A stretch of DNA of 64,000 bases from Candidatus Epulonipiscium viviparus (GTDB taxonomy: Bacteria; Bacillota; Clostridia; Lachnospirales; Cellulosilyticaceae). The DNA is taken from NCBI RefSeq assembly GCF_030708075.1, contig NZ_CP117982.1, positions 1,048,528-1,112,527 of the forward strand, read 5' to 3'. The translations under genes were made by a program, and so were the position numbers. This document shows, piece after piece, positions 19,409-31,600 of the stretch (within the stretch, counting starts at the first letter, position 1; every line of letters starts with the position of its first letter). The notes under the pieces are model-generated. The model had not been told where the DNA came from. It did not search any database and saw only the letters and a program-made list of their open reading frames with translations.

Positions 19409-22400
19409 ATGAACAAAAAATTAATCACCGCTATTGTAATTGCTGGCGTCACTCTCATTTCTCACCCATCACAAGCTCTTTTTCACTATTTAAACGACTA
19501 CTCGGAAACGCTAAATACTGCACATATGCCGTCTACAGACCTCGTTGACTGGGTCCAGTTTGCTCCCGGAAATGCCGGAGATTCCGATGGCGTTTTTATA
19601 CATCCAACCAACGATGATATAATGTTTAGCTTTCCCGACATGGGCAACGCATATAGATCTGCAGATGGCGGAAAAACCTGGACCACTCTTTTGGATAGCG
19701 ACCAAACTACATCTCGACCTCTTACTATGGTATACGGAATGGACTTCTCCCGTCAAAATCCAAACTTCGGCATGGCGGCAAACTCATCGGGCATCCAAAT
19801 CACCACTGATGCTGGTGTGACTTTTGGCGATTTTATTCTTTCTGCCAACATCGAGACGATTACTGTTCATCCTCACAACGACAACATCTGGTTTGCAGGC
19901 ACTGGAAATTTTTGGAACACGAAACAAAATTATCGCACGTATGTAAGCCCACACGGAATTAAGCCCGCTCCTAATGCTGGCAAATTATACAAAACCGTCG
20001 ATGCGGGCCAAACTTGGACCGAGCTTAAAAATACCGGCATCCATCCTAAGGCAGAGTTTGGTGTATTTTATATATATCCTTCAGACCCAAATCTAATGTT
20101 TACCGCGACTACATACGGATTATATAAGAGCACTGATGGCGGCAACTCTTGGAACAAAATCGAATCCATTGAACTTGCAGATGGCGACGACCACGATCTG
20201 GTTATGGACCTTGAGGTCTATGAAGATCCCCAAACCGGCAAGCTTACCCTTTATGTCATCAACCAAATTAAATATGATATCGACACCGAAGCGGGCATGG
20301 TTACAAGCTCCGGCGGAATCTTAAAAAGCCATGACTTGGGCAATACCTGGATTGATATCAGCGGTGACTTAGGCGTCGACTTTACTCAAATACATGACGC
20401 CACGTATGACTTAGTTCAAAATACACTAAAACCTAATGGCATTGATTATATAGGCCACGAAAATTTTGTTAAAAATTGGTTCCCGACTGCTACTAGCAAA
20501 TACTTTAATAAATCTAAGTATCGACCAAACAATGCCTCTGTGACAGCAATTGCGCCAAATCTCCCAACTCATTTTCTCCACAATTTTGATCAGATCGAAG
20601 TGGACCCAACTAATCCTGATAAGATTTATATTTCGCAAGACGGCAAGTGGTCTGCGTCGACGCTAATAGGAGACGTTTGGACTACAGATAACGGCGGAGA
20701 GGATTGGTATATTGCTACTCGCACGGGTCTTGCCTGGGATTATCCTAACGAGTATTGGGAATCGCTAAACCAACCAATGGGCAAGAATGTGCAGCCAGAT
20801 CATTATAATTATGATTACGGAATCGAATTATATACTACGCAAGGTATGCGTGATTTGGATATGAATAGCAAAGGTGAAGTTTTTGCATTGTATCGAACTT
20901 TATACAAATCTACAGATGGCGGAGAGTATTGGCAAAACTTAGATAGCGTTCAGCTTCCTTCTGGCGGATGGACCGGAACCGGCGCGAGTAATCTTCCCGG
21001 AAAACAAATTATTACCGATACCAGAGATCCAAATTTGATGTATATGGTGGGTGGCGAAAATCGATTGTTCCAAAAAGTTAATGATGATGAAGAATATTAT
21101 TATCCTGATACAGCATCTATGCTAAACTACCCCGACTCTCCTGAGAATATCTCGATGATTGCAATACATCCTGAGGATTTAAACACAATGTACTCGCTGA
21201 TGCTACGCCAGGGTGGCCAGGGTGACATATACAAATCTACCGATGCGGGGGTAACATGGAAATCTATGGCAAATATTTTTAAAACGCCCGATGTCCATAC
21301 CAAAGTGGTGCAAAAAGGCTTTATCATCGACCCAACCAACCCCGACAATATGTATTTTTCTGTTACCGCAACCAACGTCAACGAGGTTCCTCCGCTTCAC
21401 GGTACACAATATAGCGGCGTATACAAATCAACTGATGGCGGATACACTTGGAACAAAAATACTGCGGGACTTCCGGGCACTCACGACGTGTTCGATCTCG
21501 AGTTCGCTCCAAACGATACAACAACCATTTACGCAGCATCATCAGCTGGCAAAGATATACCTATTCCAAAACTTGAAACTGCATCAGAGTGGACTTTGGA
21601 CCAGGGGGCTTCTTTTTATACGTTCTACGCCGGAAAGGGGCATTACTCTCTGGCTTTACCAGCTACAGCGACAGCTCAAAGAGCATTGCCAACACTTGCT
21701 CCCAATACAGAATATTACATTTCAACTCTTGTCACAACAGACCCTGACGGTGAGTCGATTATGTCTATTGTTGCAGAAGATGGAACTGTACTCGGGCAAG
21801 AAACTCTTGTAAGCTCTAATTTTGAGATAAAGGGCATATTTTTTACTACACCCGACAATCCAAATGTATCGCTAACATTTGAAGGCACAGGCGAAGGCGA
21901 TGTGTATCCAGACAAAATTACTCTCAAAACTGCAGGCGGGCTGTATCGCTCAACCGATAGCGGAGAGACTTTTGCGCGAGTGGAGAGCTTTCCGCAGATT
22001 CCACAAGTAAACGATATAACTGTTGCTGGAGACAAGATCTACGTTGCAGGAGGGAACGCAACTACTGGAATTGCCAATGGCGGCTTATGGGTTGGTGACG
22101 GCGAAACATGGACCAAAATATTTGAGCACCCTAAAACGCTTGCGATCGATGTGGATCCTTACAACCATGATCGACTGCTAATATTTACTGCTCGAGAATC
22201 ATATAATTATTATGATGAAGACAGCTATAATGCGGGCGTATATTATTCTGATGACGCAGGCGCGACATGGTCCAAAATAAATCATGGCCTGGGCAATCCT
22301 ACAGGCGTATACGACGTTGCCTTCGACTTGGCAGACCCAAATGTTCTGTGGCTAACTAGCAGCTCTGGCGGATTCTATAAAGGGTTTATTGGAGGTGCTC

Positions 22401-22597
22401 CAGAAAGAGAGACCAACTTGCCTGAGTATACAGTAACATTTGCGACAGGAGCTGATACACAAACCCAGACAGTGGAAAAATATTCCAAGGCAATTAAAAT
22501 TGGCCCTACAAATATAGTATGGCATCTTAATGGTGCTCCATACAACTTTAATACCCCGGTTATAGCAAATATAACTTTGGAAGCTATACCTAAATAA
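19409..22597 (+). CDS. Secreted Asp-box beta-propeller with inserted carbohydrate-binding-like domain
   Basis: A 1062-residue secreted protein with a signal peptide ending near A23 (HPSQA) and an AGAGGAG ribosome site. It carries about eleven Asp-boxes (SADGGKTW, STDGGNSW, STDGGEYW, SDDAGATW and others) in a GH74/sortilin-like propeller. A roughly 120-residue beta-sandwich, about residues 717-840, is inserted between the Asp-box blades, where the protein at 16537 has only a short loop. The last 60 residues look like a Listeria-Bacteroides (Flg_new/InlB B-type) repeat. It has no SLH domain and so should be released or loosely held. It is closely paralogous to residues 904-1955 of the giant protein downstream. 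Confidence 0.82.
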   Translation: MNKKLITAIVIAGVTLISHPSQALFHYLNDYSETLNTAHMPSTDLVDWVQFAPGNAGDSDGVFIHPTNDDIMFSFPDMGNAYRSADGGKTWTTLLDSDQTTSRPLTMVYGMDFSRQNPNFGMAANSSGIQITTDAGVTFGDFILSANIETITVHPHNDNIWFAGTGNFWNTKQNYRTYVSPHGIKPAPNAGKLYKTVDAGQTWTELKNTGIHPKAEFGVFYIYPSDPNLMFTATTYGLYKSTDGGNSWNKIESIELADGDDHDLVMDLEVYEDPQTGKLTLYVINQIKYDIDTEAGMVTSSGGILKSHDLGNTWIDISGDLGVDFTQIHDATYDLVQNTLKPNGIDYIGHENFVKNWFPTATSKYFNKSKYRPNNASVTAIAPNLPTHFLHNFDQIEVDPTNPDKIYISQDGKWSASTLIGDVWTTDNGGEDWYIATRTGLAWDYPNEYWESLNQPMGKNVQPDHYNYDYGIELYTTQGMRDLDMNSKGEVFALYRTLYKSTDGGEYWQNLDSVQLPSGGWTGTGASNLPGKQIITDTRDPNLMYMVGGENRLFQKVNDDEEYYYPDTASMLNYPDSPENISMIAIHPEDLNTMYSLMLRQGGQGDIYKSTDAGVTWKSMANIFKTPDVHTKVVQKGFIIDPTNPDNMYFSVTATNVNEVPPLHGTQYSGVYKSTDGGYTWNKNTAGLPGTHDVFDLEFAPNDTTTIYAASSAGKDIPIPKLETASEWTLDQGASFYTFYAGKGHYSLALPATATAQRALPTLAPNTEYYISTLVTTDPDGESIMSIVAEDGTVLGQETLVSSNFEIKGIFFTTPDNPNVSLTFEGTGEGDVYPDKITLKTAGGLYRSTDSGETFARVESFPQIPQVNDITVAGDKIYVAGGNATTGIANGGLWVGDGETWTKIFEHPKTLAIDVDPYNHDRLLIFTARESYNYYDEDSYNAGVYYSDDAGATWSKINHGLGNPTGVYDVAFDLADPNVLWLTSSSGGFYKGFIGGAPERETNLPEYTVTFATGADTQTQTVEKYSKAIKIGPTNIVWHLNGAPYNFNTPVIANITLEAIPK

Positions 22598-22611
22598 TCA
22601 ACGAATCTTGG

Positions 22612-22640
22612 AGGGGCATATTACAGTGCCCCTATTATTT
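22612..22640 (+). terminator. Weak terminator or attenuator hairpin
   Basis: AGGGGCA and TGCCCCT form a seven-pair stem followed by TATTATTT. It sits between two co-directional propeller genes only 60 bases apart, so it may lessen rather than stop read-through. Confidence 0.5.
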
Positions 22641-22657
22641 ATGATTGGAGAGATAAA

Positions 22658-25600
22658 ATGAATAGAAGATTAATTTCCGCACTCACACTTTTAACCGCAA
22701 TAACAACTACTACAATAGTTACTCCTATATTGGCAGCAACTCCAGCCACCGACGCAATTACTACTTTATTAGAGGAGCTAGGCATTTCAGATTTAGAACT
22801 TCCCGAATTTGAGCCAGAATTCGAATTAGAGATCGACCCATTTTTTGATGACTTCTTTGACGAAGTACCTTATATTCCAGTGCCCGTTGTTCCAGATATG
22901 CCAGAAGACGACTTTCCGCTGATCGCACCAGATATGACTGTTTCTATGCCTATTGCAGAATCCGAAAATTTAATGGCAGCGCTAGATCCAGGATTTGATG
23001 CCGGTGCCGATTCGGGATTATTTAAGGCACTTGCCCCAGCCTGGGGAGAAGGGATTTCTAATTCTGAAATTGTCTCCGATGATGGCAATAACGCACTTAT
23101 GCTCACTAATAATGGTAGCTCAAAATCTTGGGCATTCACTGTAAAGGGACTTTCGCCAAATACGAATTATCAATTTACTGCTAGAGCAAAGAAAAATGCA
23201 TCCAATCCCTCTTCTGCTATTGTATTCAACAAAGCCGCAATAGCTGGCGCGACATCCAATGTTGTACATACAATTACCTCTGTTGATGCCTGGCAAACTA
23301 TCACATACAGTTTTACGACCTCCGCCACTGCAACATCTCTAAATATAGGATTAAACTTCAATTCTAGCACCACACCATATGAGGATGCCAAAATTTATAT
23401 GGATGACTTCTCGCTAATTGCAATAGACGCAATTCCAGAGCCCGATAAATACCCCGACCACAACGACCAGTTTAATCCCAATGATGAGGTATTAGATGCA
23501 TCTCCAGATGTGTTTCCTCTATCTGATAAAGCTAACACACGCAACTGGGCGCTCAGCCAAACTTTTTCTGATGAGTTCGACGATGCCACTCTCGATAGCA
23601 GCAAGTGGAAGACTATCAATAAAAACTGGTCTGGCAGATTCCCATCTTATTATGTCGAAGATAATGTGCGTGTTGAAGACGGCAAAATGGTATTGCAATC
23701 CAATTGGGGCGATATGGTTTTGGATGAAGATGGAGAAGTTACTAATGCCGGCGAAATGACACAGGGCTATGAAGCTGCCGTTGCCTTAAACCCTACGCTA
23801 ACAGGATATGGCTATTATGAGGTTATGACCAGAACTGCGCCGATAAGTATGACAAGCTCGTTTTGGATGCGAGGCGCTACCAAAGAAATTGATGTCTATG
23901 AGCAGATCGGCTCACCACGTAAAGGCAGCGGCACCACCACATATCCTATCAATACACACGATTTCGCCGACAAAAATAATCAAATCTCTGATCCATTTTC
24001 ATATGATACGGGCGACGATTTAACTGCAGATTATCACGCATTTGGATTGGAGTGGGGTGCCGACTGGCTCAAGTTTTACTATGATGGGGAGCTTATTCAT
24101 GTTAAAGAAAACAAGGGCTTCCATGAACCTTTGGAAATGAAGTTTGATACCGAAACATTTATTTGGAAAGGATTTCCATATGAAGAAGATTTTAAAGTTT
24201 TTACCGATCCTCTAACATTTGAAGAACGATACACCGGCGACTTTCATATCGAATATATTAGAGTTTGGCGTTCTGATGATCCACAAATAGAAGAAGAAGT
24301 TGCACCTCCGACCAAACCCGCACCCAAAGAAATTTCTGCGACATACGGGACCCCTGCCAACTTAACCACTTCTACAGATGCGATTTGGAACACCTCCACT
24401 GCAATAAACGATTTGGAAGTGTTATATGGCGGAATCGAGAAATTTAACTCCACTATTTCGGCAAAAGCCATGTGGGATGCGAACAACTTATATTTGCTTG
24501 CGGAAGTGGAGGACCGCGACATCTTTATCAATACCGAAAATACTAGCAATGGAGACTCTATCGACTTTTATCTAGATGGAGGAAACGAGAAGGCCACTGC
24601 ATATGATTTGAACGATATTGCGATCAAAGTACTGCCAGATGGCACTGTCGAAACAGCTGCAGCCGGCGTGACTGCTACTGCCCTCGAATCTGATGCCGGA
24701 TATACTATACAGGTCAAAATTCCTTGGAACACTTTAGGCGTTACAGCAGCTGCCGATCAGGTAATAGGCTTCGATGTGCAACTTAACGAAGGGCATCAAA
24801 ATACTCAGGCACGCGACGGCATTGCCGTATGGAATGGCGATACATCTTTGCCGCAGTCTCTCGCTACTGCCGGAACTTTAAAACTATCAGAAGCCAACTT
24901 GCTTTTAGCTCTAGATCCTGCCTTCAACTTAGGCACCGATAGCCCTCTTTTTAAAAGCATCGTCAATGGCTATGGACCTGCAGATGTCACCAAAAATATT
25001 ATCGTCGAAAACAATAACAACATCCTCGAGCTCTCTCACACTGGCACTGCAGGCTCGGACAAATTCGCTATCACGGACCTTTCGCCTAATACCACCTACA
25101 AACTCACCTTCGATGCCAAAAAGCATGTTGACAACCCTTCGGTATTAGCCATTATCAACGGAAATACTGTGACCGCTGGTGCCGACATAATGATTCCTGT
25201 ATCAAATGATTGGCAAAATCTGGAATTAGAGTTTACCACGTTGCCCTCGGCTACAGATGTAATATTTGCTGCAAACTTTTCTAGCAACTCGGTAGCTTAT
25301 GATGATGACAAGGTATACTTTGACAACTTTGTATTAACAAAAATCGGCACCCTCCCCGCACCAGATGGCCACTTCGCATATCTAAACGAATACTTTGCCG
25401 AGCTTAACGCAAAGGATATTGCATCTACTGGCGATGTCGAGTGGGTTCAATTTGCGCCTGGCAATGCTGGAGACTCCGACGGAACATTTATACATCCAAC
25501 CGATGATGACGTTATGTTTAGTTTTCCTGACATGGGCAACGCGTATCGATCTGCAGATGGTGGGCTCACTTGGCAAACTATTTTGTATCATGATCAAACT

Positions 25601-28600
25601 ACAACGACTCCTCTTACCAAAGTATATGGAATGGATTTCTCGCGTCAGGATCCCGACTTTGGAATGGCCTCAAACGGGGCAGGCATTCAGATCACCCGGG
25701 ACCGAGGAGAGTCGTTTAGCGATTACGTGTTTTATGGCAACATCGAGGCGCTTGCCGTTAACCCTCAGGATGATAGCATCTGGTTTGCGGGAGCAGGTAA
25801 CTTTTGGAACACTAAGCAAAACTATCGCACCGATGCTATGCCTCATGGAATCGGCCCCACTAGCAATGCTGGAAAACTATATAAATCTACCGATTCTGGC
25901 AAAACTTGGAAAGAACTTCAAGGTACTGGCATTCATGAAGAGGCAGAATTTGGTGAAATCTATATCGACGCCGATAATACTGATCTAATGTTTGCAACTA
26001 CAACGTATGGGCTCTACAAAAGCACCGATGGCGGTAGCAGTTGGAGCAAAATCGAAACTATAGAATCCGCGAATGGCGATGAGCACGATATGGTAATGGA
26101 TCTCGATGTGTACAAAGACCCTTCAACGAAAGAGCTGACGTTATATATTATCAATCAGGTACAATATTATATTGATGAGAGCGCCAAAACTGTTGCAAGC
26201 AAGGGGGGGATTTTTAAGAGTACCGACTTAGGCGATACTTGGACAAATATTTCTGGAGATCTGGGCATCGATATCAAAGCGTTAAATGACGAAAACTCTA
26301 AACTGGTTAACGAGGTGCTGGAGCCAAATAATATTGAGTTTAATGGCAGCGAAAACTTTCCGCGAATATGGCTTAATGTTGGAATGAATAAGTATTTTGC
26401 AGGCTCAAAAATACTAGAGGGCACAAGTTTTGGCGAGCTGGCTCCAAACTCTCCAGAGCAGATTATGCATAACTATGATCATATCGAAGTTGACCCAACC
26501 AATCCAAACAAAATCTACGTTTCGCATGATGGAAAATGGTCGGCGTCGCCATTTGTTGGTGATGTATACACAACAGATGATGGCGGCGAGCACTGGTATA
26601 TTGCTACGCGAAGTGGTTTGGCCTGGGAGTATCCTTCTGAATATTGGAAATCTCGAAATCAGCCTATGGGCAAGAATGTACAACCCGACCATTACAACTA
26701 TGAATATGGCATTGATTTGTACGCAACACAGGGCGTTAGAGATTTTGATATGAATAGCAAGGGTGAAGCTTTTGCGCTCTATCGCACTCTTTACAAAACT
26801 GTCGATGGTGGAGAATATTGGCAAAACCTAGACTCTGTGCAGCTATCTAACGGCGGTTGGGTCGGCACCGGCGCTAGCAATCTCCCTGGTAAGCAAATTG
26901 TTACCGATATCAGAGATCACGACCTTATGTATATGGTCGGTGGCGAAAACAAGCTCTTCAAAAAAATCGATGGTGCCGAAGACGAGTATTACGAAGACAC
27001 GACTGCCATGATAAATTTCGAGCACTCGCCTGATAACATCTCCATCATTGCTATTCATCCAGACGATATCGATACTATGTACGCATTAATGCTTCGACAG
27101 CATGGGCAAGGCGAGTTCTACAGGTCCACCGATGCTGGCGAGACTTGGAATAGCATTTCGACAATTTTCCAGACCGATAATATTCATACAAAGGTTGTAC
27201 AAAAGGGATTGCTCATCGACCCTACAAATCCCAACAATATGTATTTTTCTATCACTGCGACCAATGTTAACGAGGTGCCTCCTTTGCATGGAACAGAGTA
27301 TAGCGGCGTGTATAAGAGCACTGATGGCGGTTACAACTGGGAGCAACACACTGCGGGGCTGCCTGGCACCCATGATGTGTTTGATCTTGAGTTTGCACCT
27401 AACGACCCGTCTACCATTTATGCTGCATCAAGTGCAGGCAACTCTATCGCTCTCGACAAATTTGAAAGCCAAGATTCTTGGACAATGACCGGCGGAGCGA
27501 CGATCGGCAACAGCCCTACCAACCACTACTGCCTCATTTTGAAAGGCGAGACAGCCACCATGGAGCGCGAGATTACAGGACTTCTGCCCGACACAGAGTA
27601 TTACATCTCAACTTACGCATACACCGAAAATGATAGTGCCGCCAAAATGTCTGTACTCGACGCATCTGGCACCGAGCTTAGTAGCGTCGCGATCGTCGAC
27701 AATATGCAAATAGTAAAAGGAGTTATTTTCAAAACCGGCAAAGACCAAACTGCGGTGACACTCAAGCTCGAAAAAACTTCCGGTACAGATAACGTATACC
27801 TCGATAAATTTTCACTTAAAACCGCGGGTGGGCTGTACAAATCAACCGATGGTGCCGAAACATTTTCGCGAGTTGAGAGCTTTCCGAATCTGCCGCAAAC
27901 TAATATGGTCACAGTGGCTGCAAATAAGATTTATGTCGCTGCCGGAAACGCAACCAGCGGTGTTGAAAACGGAGGCGTCTGGGTTGGCGATGGCAAAACT
28001 TGGCAAAAAATCTTTGAGCATCCTAAAGTGGTAACCATCAAAGTGGATCCGTTAAATCACTCCCGATTGCTTGCAGTTACAACGGAAGAAAACTCTGGAT
28101 ATGCCACATATAATGCCGGAGCATTTTTATCTACCGACGCAGGAGCGACCTGGGACAAAATTAACACCGGAATAGGCAATCCGACCGGCATCTACGACGT
28201 CGAGTTTGACTTGGCTGATCCAGATAGACTGTGGCTAACTAGCAGCTCTGGCGGATTTTATAAAGGCTATATTGGCGGCTCACCGGCTCGCGATACAAAC
28301 TTGAGAGAATACGATGTAACATTTAAGGTTGATAAAGAGACCGAGTTTGTAAAAGAAGTACGCAAATATTCGAAAGTCTTCCCGCTCACTAGTGCAGAGC
28401 TTGGTGTTGCAACCGACAGCCTCGACACTCCGTTTAAGGGTTGGTATGATGGCAACGAGCCATATAATTTCAACACTCCTGTTACAAGAAATCTCACCTT
28501 AACTGCCAAATGGGCTAACGAAGAGGACACGACTGCTCCAACAATCGTCTATGCTGGTGACGCGGCTCTTACTGTAGCTCAGGGAGATAAATTTACGATG

Positions 28601-31600
28601 CCATCTGTTACAGCCACCGACGATGTATCCGCTAACGAAAATATTACGATCGATTATACTATCACCAATGCGGCTGGTGCAGCTGTCTCTACTGTCGATA
28701 CATCTAAAGTTGGCACTTATACTATTACTTATACTGCCACAGACGAGGCCGGCAATTCCGCTACTCTCAAAATTACTGTCTCTGTTGTTGCCGCCGCGGG
28801 AGCTGAAAATTTGTTTACACCATTCGATCCTGGATTTGATACTGGTGCCGAAAGCCAATTTATGGCAAAATTGAATCCTTGGTGGGGAGATCCAACACCT
28901 GAAAAATCAGTGGTTGAGTTGGACGGTAATAATGCATTGCAACTTACACATACTGGAGCAACTACTTCTATCAAATACGACATCAACGATCTCGAATTAG
29001 GTGCAACATACAAGTTCAGTGTTAAAGCCAAAAAGGATTTCGCTTCAACTGGAGCGGCAATCGTATTTGAGGGTGCGGCAGTTGGAGCTAGTGCAAATGT
29101 AGTTCACACTATTACGGGTGTCGACGAGTGGCAACTTATCGAATACGAATTTACTCCAGTGGAAAATCCATTATCATTGGGCACCGCCAAAACTGTACCA
29201 TTTGGATTAAACTTTAATAGCGGCACCTACGACAACGCCAAAATATATTTCGACGACTTTTCATTAATTAAGATTAGCGGTGGAGATTCAAAAGAGGACA
29301 CGACCGCTCCAACAATCGTCTATGCTGGTGACGCATCTCTTACCGTAGCTCAGGGAGGTAAATTTACGATGCCATCTGTTACAGCCACCGACGATGTCTC
29401 TGCTAACGAGAATATTACGATCGATTATACTATCACCGATGCGGCTGGTGCAGCTGTCTCTACTGTCGATACATCTAAAGTTGGCACTTATACTATTACT
29501 TATACTGCCACAGATGAGGCCGGCAATTCCGCTACTCTCAAAATTACCGTATCTGTTGTTGCCGCCGCGGGAGCTGAAAATTTATTTGCACCATTCGATC
29601 CTGGATTTGATACTGGTGCCGAAAGTGAATTTATGGCAAAATTGAATCCTTGGTGGGGAGATCCAACACCTGAAAAATCAGTGATTGAGTTGGACGGTAA
29701 TAATGTATTGCAGCTTACACATACTGGAGCAACTACTTCTATCAAATACGACATCAACAATCTCGAATTAGGTGCAACATACAAGTTCAGTGTTAAAGCC
29801 AAAAAGGATTTCGCTTCAACTGGAGCGGCAATCGTATTTGATGGCAAGGCGGTAGGCGATGGTCCAAATATAGTTCACACTATTACGGGTGTCGACGAGT
29901 GGCAACTTATCGAATACGAATTTACTCCAGTGGAAAATCCATTATCATTGGGCACCGCCAAAATAGTACCATTTGGATTAAACTTTAATAGCGGCACCTA
30001 CGACAACGCCAAAATATATTTCGACGACTTTTCATTAATTAAGATTAGCGGTGGAGATTCAAAAGAGGACACGACCGCTCCAACAATCGTCTATGCTGGT
30101 GACGCATCTCTTACCGTAACTCAGGGCGATAAATTTACGATGCCATCTGTTACAGCCACCGACGATGTATCCGCTAACGAAAATATTACGATCGATTATA
30201 CTATCACCGATGCGGCTGGTGCAGCTGTCTCTACTGTCGATACATCTAAAGTTGGCACTTATACTATTACTTATACTGCCACAGATGAGGCCGGCAATTC
30301 CGCTACTCTCAAAATTACCGTATCTGTTGTTGCCGTCGCGGGAGCTGAAAATTTGTTTACACCATTCGATCCTGGATTTGATACTGGTGCCGAAAGCCAA
30401 TTTATGGCAAAATTGAATCCTTGGTGGGGAGATCCAACACCTGAAAAATCAGTGATTGAGTTGGACGGTAATAATGTATTGCAGCTTACACATACTGGAG
30501 CAACTACTTCTATCAAATACGACATCAACAATCTCGAATTAGGTGCAACATACAAGTTCAGTGTTAAAGCCAAAAAGGATTTCGCTTCAACTGGAGCGGC
30601 AATCGTATTTGAGGGTGCGGCAGTTGGAGCTAGTGCAAATGTAGTCCACACTATTACGGGTGTCGACGAGTGGCAACTTATCGAATACGAATTTACTCCA
30701 GTGGAAAATCCATTATCATTGGGCACCGCCAAAACTGTACCATTTGGATTAAACTTTAATAGCGGCACCTACGACAATGCCAAAATATATTTCGACGACT
30801 TTTCATTAATTAAGATTAGCGGTGGAGATTCAAAAGAGGACACGACCGCTCCAACAATCGTCTATGCTGGTGACGCGGCTCTTACTGTAGCTCAGGGAGA
30901 TAAATTTACGATGCCATCTGTTACAGCCACCGACGATGTATCCGCTAACGAAAATATTACGATCGATTATACTATCACCAATGCGGCTGGTGCAGCTGTC
31001 TCTACTGTCGATACATCTAAAGTTGGCACTTATACTATTACTTATACTGCCACAGACGAGGCCGGCAATTCCGCTACTCTCAAAATTACTGTCTCTGTCG
31101 TTGCCGCAGATGCCGAAGCTCCAACTTTTAAATACTCTGGCAAAACTTACATCTCTATAGAGGAGGGAGATAAATTTACGATGCCATCCGTTACTGCTGT
31201 GGACAATGTAAGCAAAGATGTAGAAGTCAGCGTTGTTATCACCAACTCTAAGGGAACGAAAATCGATAAAATTAACACCAACTTAGCCGGTAAATATACG
31301 CTCACTTATACCGCCACAGACGAGGCCGGCAATGCTGCAACTTTGAAAATTACAGTTTCTGTATCCGAAGATGATAACGACTCCTCGGGCGGTGGCTCTT
31401 CGGGCGGTGGCAGCTCTTCTGGAGGTGGTAGCTCGTCGGTTATCATCAATTCTTCGAGTAGCAGTTCTTATTCTGGGTATAAATCTGAAGATGAATTACA
31501 TGCTGAACTTACTGCCGCAATGAGCGCTTCCGACATTATTATGTTCGATAACTTTTTGAAAGCGAGCAAAATTTCGGTACGTGATATAGAAACAACAGCG

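Noticed and set aside
28499-30768. Several minus-strand frames of 100-165 codons repeated at 771-base spacing
   Set aside because: They are the reverse of the repeated Ig/CBM units and recur only because the sense strand repeats; no ribosome sites were found.
28523-31104. CRISPR array or insertion-sequence array as explanation of the repeats
   Set aside because: The units are long, adjacent without spacers, in frame, and encode domains; no inverted ends or transposase are present.
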